A stretch of 64,000 nucleotides of DNA from Paraniabella ginsengisoli (GTDB lineage Bacteria; Bacteroidota; Bacteroidia; Chitinophagales; Chitinophagaceae), in contig NZ_JAKWBL010000004.1 of assembly GCF_022513635.1 (NCBI RefSeq), positions 1,054,001 to 1,118,000 of the forward strand, in the 5' to 3' direction. The notes beneath the pieces are model-generated. The model did not search any database. It was not told where the DNA came from and saw only the letters and a program-made list of their open reading frames with translations. Position numbers and translations under genes: made by a program. Shown one piece after another: positions 60,425 to 64,000 of this stretch (position 1 is the stretch's first letter; each line of letters begins with the position of its first letter).

Positions 60425-62921
60425 ATGCCACACCAACAGGATCTATATAATTCAGCTCAAGATGCGTTCGTTTTTGCTGAAGTGATTGTGCCACTTGCAT
60501 TACCGCTAAACTATACCTGGGTGGTGCCTCCACATTTATTAGATACAGTTAAAGTGGGATGCAGGGTAGAGGTGAACCTGGGAAAAAGTAAAAGATATGC
60601 TGGAGTCATTAAGCGCTTACATAAAAATGCACCAGATCTTTTCGAGCCAAAAGAAATTTTAAACATATTGGATGTTGAGCCGGTTGTATATCAGCAACAA
60701 TTGGACTTGTGGCAATGGATAGCGGCATATTACATGTGTACCGAAGGGGAAGTAATGGCGGCAGCTTTACCGGCTCATTTCAAATTAAGTAGCGAAACCA
60801 TTTTGGTTTTTAACGAAGAGGCTGGCGAAGATTTTACGGATTTGGGCAATGAAGAATACCTGGTGGCCGAAGCCTTGCTTATAAAAAAGAATTAAAGCTG
60901 GCCGAAGTGCAGCAGATTTTGGATTCGTCACATGTGTATCCTGTAATCAATTCATTGATAAAAAAACAGGTTTGTTATGTGTGGGAAGCGTTGAAGGAAA
61001 CCTATTCGCCTAAAAAGGAAACGTATATTCAGCTCGGTCCGGAATACACTACTGAAGCGTCTTTGGAACAGTTACTGAACGAGGACAAGCGCTTGCAACG
61101 CGCCGAAAAACAAATGGAATTATTACTTGCGTATTTGCATTTTCAAAAAACAGAAGGCGAGATAACCAAATCCGCATTGCTTAAAAAGTCCGGAGCCTCT
61201 GATGCGCAGTTAAAAGGCCTTGTTGACAAAGGTATTTTACTTACAGAAAAACGAACGGTTGATCGCATCAAACAGTCGGCAAAAAGCATTGATATTAATT
61301 TTGAGCTGTCATCGGCGCAGGACGCGGCTTTAAGGGAAATACGATCATCTTTTATAGAGAAAGAAATCTGTTTATTACATGGTGTTACGTCGAGCGGGAA
61401 GACGGAAATATATATACGGCTTATTGAAGAATATCTGAAGGGGGAAAGCAGGTGTTATATATGTTGCCGGAAATTGCACTCACATCTCAAACTATCAGAA
61501 GGTTACAAAAACATTTTGGCGGACATATCGGAGTATATCATTCTAAGTTTTCACAGAATGAAAGAATCGAAATATGGAATAAGGTAAAAGACGGGGAGCT
61601 GAAGATCGTATTGGGAGCACGTTCCGCCATGTTTCTACCTTTTGAAAGCCTTGGTTTTATTATTTGCGATGAAGAACATGATACTTCTTACAAACAAATG
61701 GAACCTGCGCCACGTTACCATGCGCGGGATGCTGCCATTTATATGTCTTCATTGTTTGATGGTTGCAAAGTTTTATTAGGAAGTGCCACGCCTTCTTTAG
61801 AGTCTTATCATAATGCTAAAAAAGAAAAATACGGACTGGTAAAATTAACACAACGATACGGAGACATTGAAATGCCATCGCTTGAAATGATTGATACGCG
61901 CAAGTTTCGTTTTAAAACTGAGAATGAAACTATTCTTACGCAACCCTTGCGTGATGCCATTCAGCAATCTTTAGATAATAAAAAGCAAGTAATTCTTTTT
62001 CAGAACAGACGCGGTTATACACCTTATCAGCGATGCAATGTTTGCGGTTGGGTGCCACAATGCAAGTATTGCGATGTATCGCTTACTTTTCATAAGTTCA
62101 GAAACCAATTGGCTTGTCATTATTGCGGCACTACTTATCCACCTATGCATACCTGCGCCGCATGTGGCAGCCATGATTTTGTACACCGACAGTTTGGGAC
62201 AGAACGTATAGAAGAAGCTTTACAGGAATTTTTTCCAGAGGCCAAAACGGGTAGGATGGATATGGATACGGTGCGAGGCAAAAACGCACATGATCAGTTA
62301 ATACAAACATTTGAACAACAAAAGATTGAAATATTAGTTGGAACGCAAATGGTTGTTAAGGGCCTGGATTTTGAACATGTAGATCTGGTGGGCATTTTAG
62401 ATGCCGATGGTATTTTATCCTTTGCAGATTTTAGGGTAAACGAAAGAGCGTATCAATTGATGGAACAGGTAAGTGGCCGTGCTGGTAGAAAACACGGAAG
62501 AGGAAAAGTATTGGTACAAACCGCTCAGCCAACACATCCGGTTTTGATGCAGGTGCAACAACATGATTATGATGCCTTATACAATGAAGAGAAAATAAGG
62601 CGCGAACAATTTTTTTATCCGCCATTTTCAAGAATTATAAAACTCACTTTCAGAAATAAGATAAAAGACGTGGTGCATGATGCTGCAAAAATTTTTGCGA
62701 ATGCTTTATCAAATCGTTATGTAAACAATATTACCGGCCCCGCCGAACCTGTTGTAAATCGGGTAAGAAATAATTACCTGATGGAACTTTTATTAAAGCT
62801 GCCGCGAAGCGGAAGCATTTTAGCGCAATGCAAAAAAGATATTTTAGATCAAATCGCAATATTGCACCAGGAAAAAAGATACAAATCTGTTGTGGTAATT
62901 CCTGATGTGGATGGGGTGTAG
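60425..62921 (+). CDS. priA: primosomal protein N', replication restart helicase (two frame breaks)
   Basis: 832 residues when restored. Breaks: an A-run at 60883-60888 (6; 7 expected; LIKKELKLAEVQQILDSS) and a G-run at 61440-61444 (5; 6 expected; LKGGKQVLYMLPEIALTS). Visible: 3'-DNA-binding domain, Walker A GVTSSGKTEIY, DEEH box ICDEEHDTSYKQ, a zinc-binding region CNVCGWVPQCKYCD with CHYCGTTYPPMHTCAACG, and helicase motif V/VI (VGTQMVVKGLDFEHVDLVGI, VSGRAGR). Restarts stalled replication forks. Confidence 0.95.
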
Positions 62922-62931
62922 GGGGAGGAAA

Positions 62932-62958
62932 GTCGATGGTTGATAGTCGATGGATTAT
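62932..62958 (+). repeat. short tandem tract after priA
   Basis: AGTCGATGGTTGATAGTCGA then TGG: 7-8 bp degenerate units in the 50-bp gap. Confidence 0.55.
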
Positions 62959-62971
62959 TGTCTTTCCTACT

Positions 62972-64000
62972 TCACTTTACTCGTATCCACCCCCAATCAT
63001 CTGTCCTGAAAGGCGCAACAGGCAGTCCTTCTTTGCTAAAAATATTTGACATGGCGGTGTTGCTAAATGAAAAGCGCACTGCAACTGGATCTTTTATTTT
63101 TGAATTAAAAACAACAAGTTTCTCTTTTTCTATTTTAACGGTTGCTGGTAAAAAGTTTTTATCAGCACCGGCAATGTAAAATTCTGTTGCGGATTTACCG
63201 TTGTTTAATTTAAATCCGTTTGGTGCGTTATCAAAATACAAATTCACTTTGCTGCCATTCACTTCCATACGCTTAAACATCGGACTTTTATAAATGCCAA
63301 CATCCTGTTTATAGGTTTCGGCTAATGCATATTTAGCTAATCGTAAAGCAACATCAATTTTATTGGTAGGATGAATATTTTTACATCATCAACCAAATCT
63401 GTAATCACCACCATTCCTGTGTTTTCAAGGTTTAGCGATTGTGTTTGCTGCTCTCGAACGAGGTTGCCTACATTATAATTCCCATAATTAAAAGGAGCTA
63501 TCTGAACAAAATAAAAAGGAAAATCTTTTTGCCAGATATTGCGCCATGCTTTTATCATTGTTGTAAAAAGATTGCTATACGTTCCGTACGTCATTACGTT
63601 ACTCTCGCCTTGGTACCAAATGGCACCTGCAATGCTAAAATTGGTAAGTGGTGCTATCATGGCGTTGTAAGCATAGCTTGTTTTTACGGGCCACCATGGC
63701 GTGGGGTTTTGTGCAGCCGCAGCTTTTAGTAAATCAGGCTCTTGTTGCAAAACATCAGCTGGCGTCCAGGTTTCGCCGGCGTGCCGCCCCAACTTGAGTT
63801 GACAATACCAACAGGAACGTTTAATTTTTTCTGCAACTCTTTAGCAAAGAAATAACCTACCGCACTAAATCCTTTTAAAGCATCCGGGCCCGATACCTTC
63901 CAACTTCCTTCAAGATTGTCTTGCGGATAAACGGCTGTTGTTTTTGGAACCTGAAACAATCGCAGATTATTATTGCTGCTATTGGGCATTTCATCCAATA
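62972..64000 (-). CDS. sialate O-acetylesterase-family protein (partial; two frame breaks)
   Basis: Continues past the right edge; about 343 C-terminal residues are visible. SGNH-like esterase of the sialate O-acetylesterase (SASA) family: GYFFAKELQKKLNVPVGIVN, SSWGGTPAETW, IWYQGESNV and NIHPTNKIDVALRLAKYAL (distal His). Breaks lie near 63774 (one C/G short; GGTPAETWTPADV) and in a T-run at 63378-63382 (5; 6 expected; DDVKNIHPTNKID). The C-terminal beta domain ends WGWIRVK. Likely removes acetyl groups from glycans in the periplasm. Confidence 0.87.

Noticed and set aside
1..64000. CRISPR arrays, prophage, insertion sequences, toxin-antitoxin or other defence systems
   Set aside because: No regularly spaced repeats, transposase, integrase or recognisable defence gene was found on either strand.

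Overview
The window looks like a chromosome segment of a Bacteroidota bacterium, most likely of the order Chitinophagales (family Chitinophagaceae or close). Three things suggest this: Bacteroidota-type promoters (TTG or TTTG about 18-19 nt upstream of TAnnTTTG), a type IX secretion PorU/PorV-like gene pair, and the family make-up of the proteins (TonB receptor, PorT-type barrels, LPVxxG...RIKQVDxDG surface proteins). It is mostly housekeeping DNA. I see no phage, insertion sequence, CRISPR array, rRNA or tRNA gene.

Layout. 1-2.2 kb: end of a metallo-beta-lactamase-fold gene, then a minus-strand ECF sigma / membrane protein / secreted Spy-like cluster. 2.2-9.6 kb: transketolase C-terminal half, then the cell-shape operon mreB-mreC-mreD-mrdA-rodA. 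9.8-13.1 kb: a second ECF sigma factor, its putative anti-sigma factor and two tandem outer-membrane barrels. 13.2-28.8 kb: mixed genes (glyS, HD hydrolase, lpxD, sugar isomerase, TonB siderophore-type receptor, RlmK-like methyltransferase, DEDD-GIY-YIG nuclease, GDSL hydrolase, TauE transporter). 28.9-31.4 kb: rplK-rplA-rplJ-rplL on the minus strand. 31.7-41.1 kb: a lactonase-like protein, two glycosyltransferases, and the PorU2/PorV2-like pair. 41.3-47.1 kb: tyrS, a 741-bp gene-free stretch, two unusual paralogous surface proteins, and a ComEA-like protein. 47.3-55.6 kb: rpoB-rpoC. 55.8-64 kb: OmpH-like chaperone, mtaB, a sulfatase, plsC, priA and a partial sialate O-acetylesterase.

The most important caveat is quality. 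Twenty genes, several of them essential (rpoC, rplA, tyrS, glyS, mreB, rodA), carry 28 reading-frame breaks. Twenty-seven are explained by one missing base, and 22 of those lie in homopolymers of 4-7 nt. This is the signature of uncorrected long-read consensus error rather than gene decay, so I annotate each as one CDS and give the break position.

The most interesting biology is a pair of tandem secreted paralogs (43297-46096). Their C-terminal beta-domain, of a kind common in Bacteroidota surface proteins, is interrupted by a two-helix membrane segment ending in a lipobox-like Ser-Cys, after which the domain resumes. Other notable points are the separation and inversion of rplKAJL relative to rpoBC, a seven-copy dispersed intergenic repeat, abundant degenerate 7-8 bp tandem tracts between genes, a set of apparently leaderless promoters, and structured spacers in the ribosomal and RNA polymerase operons.
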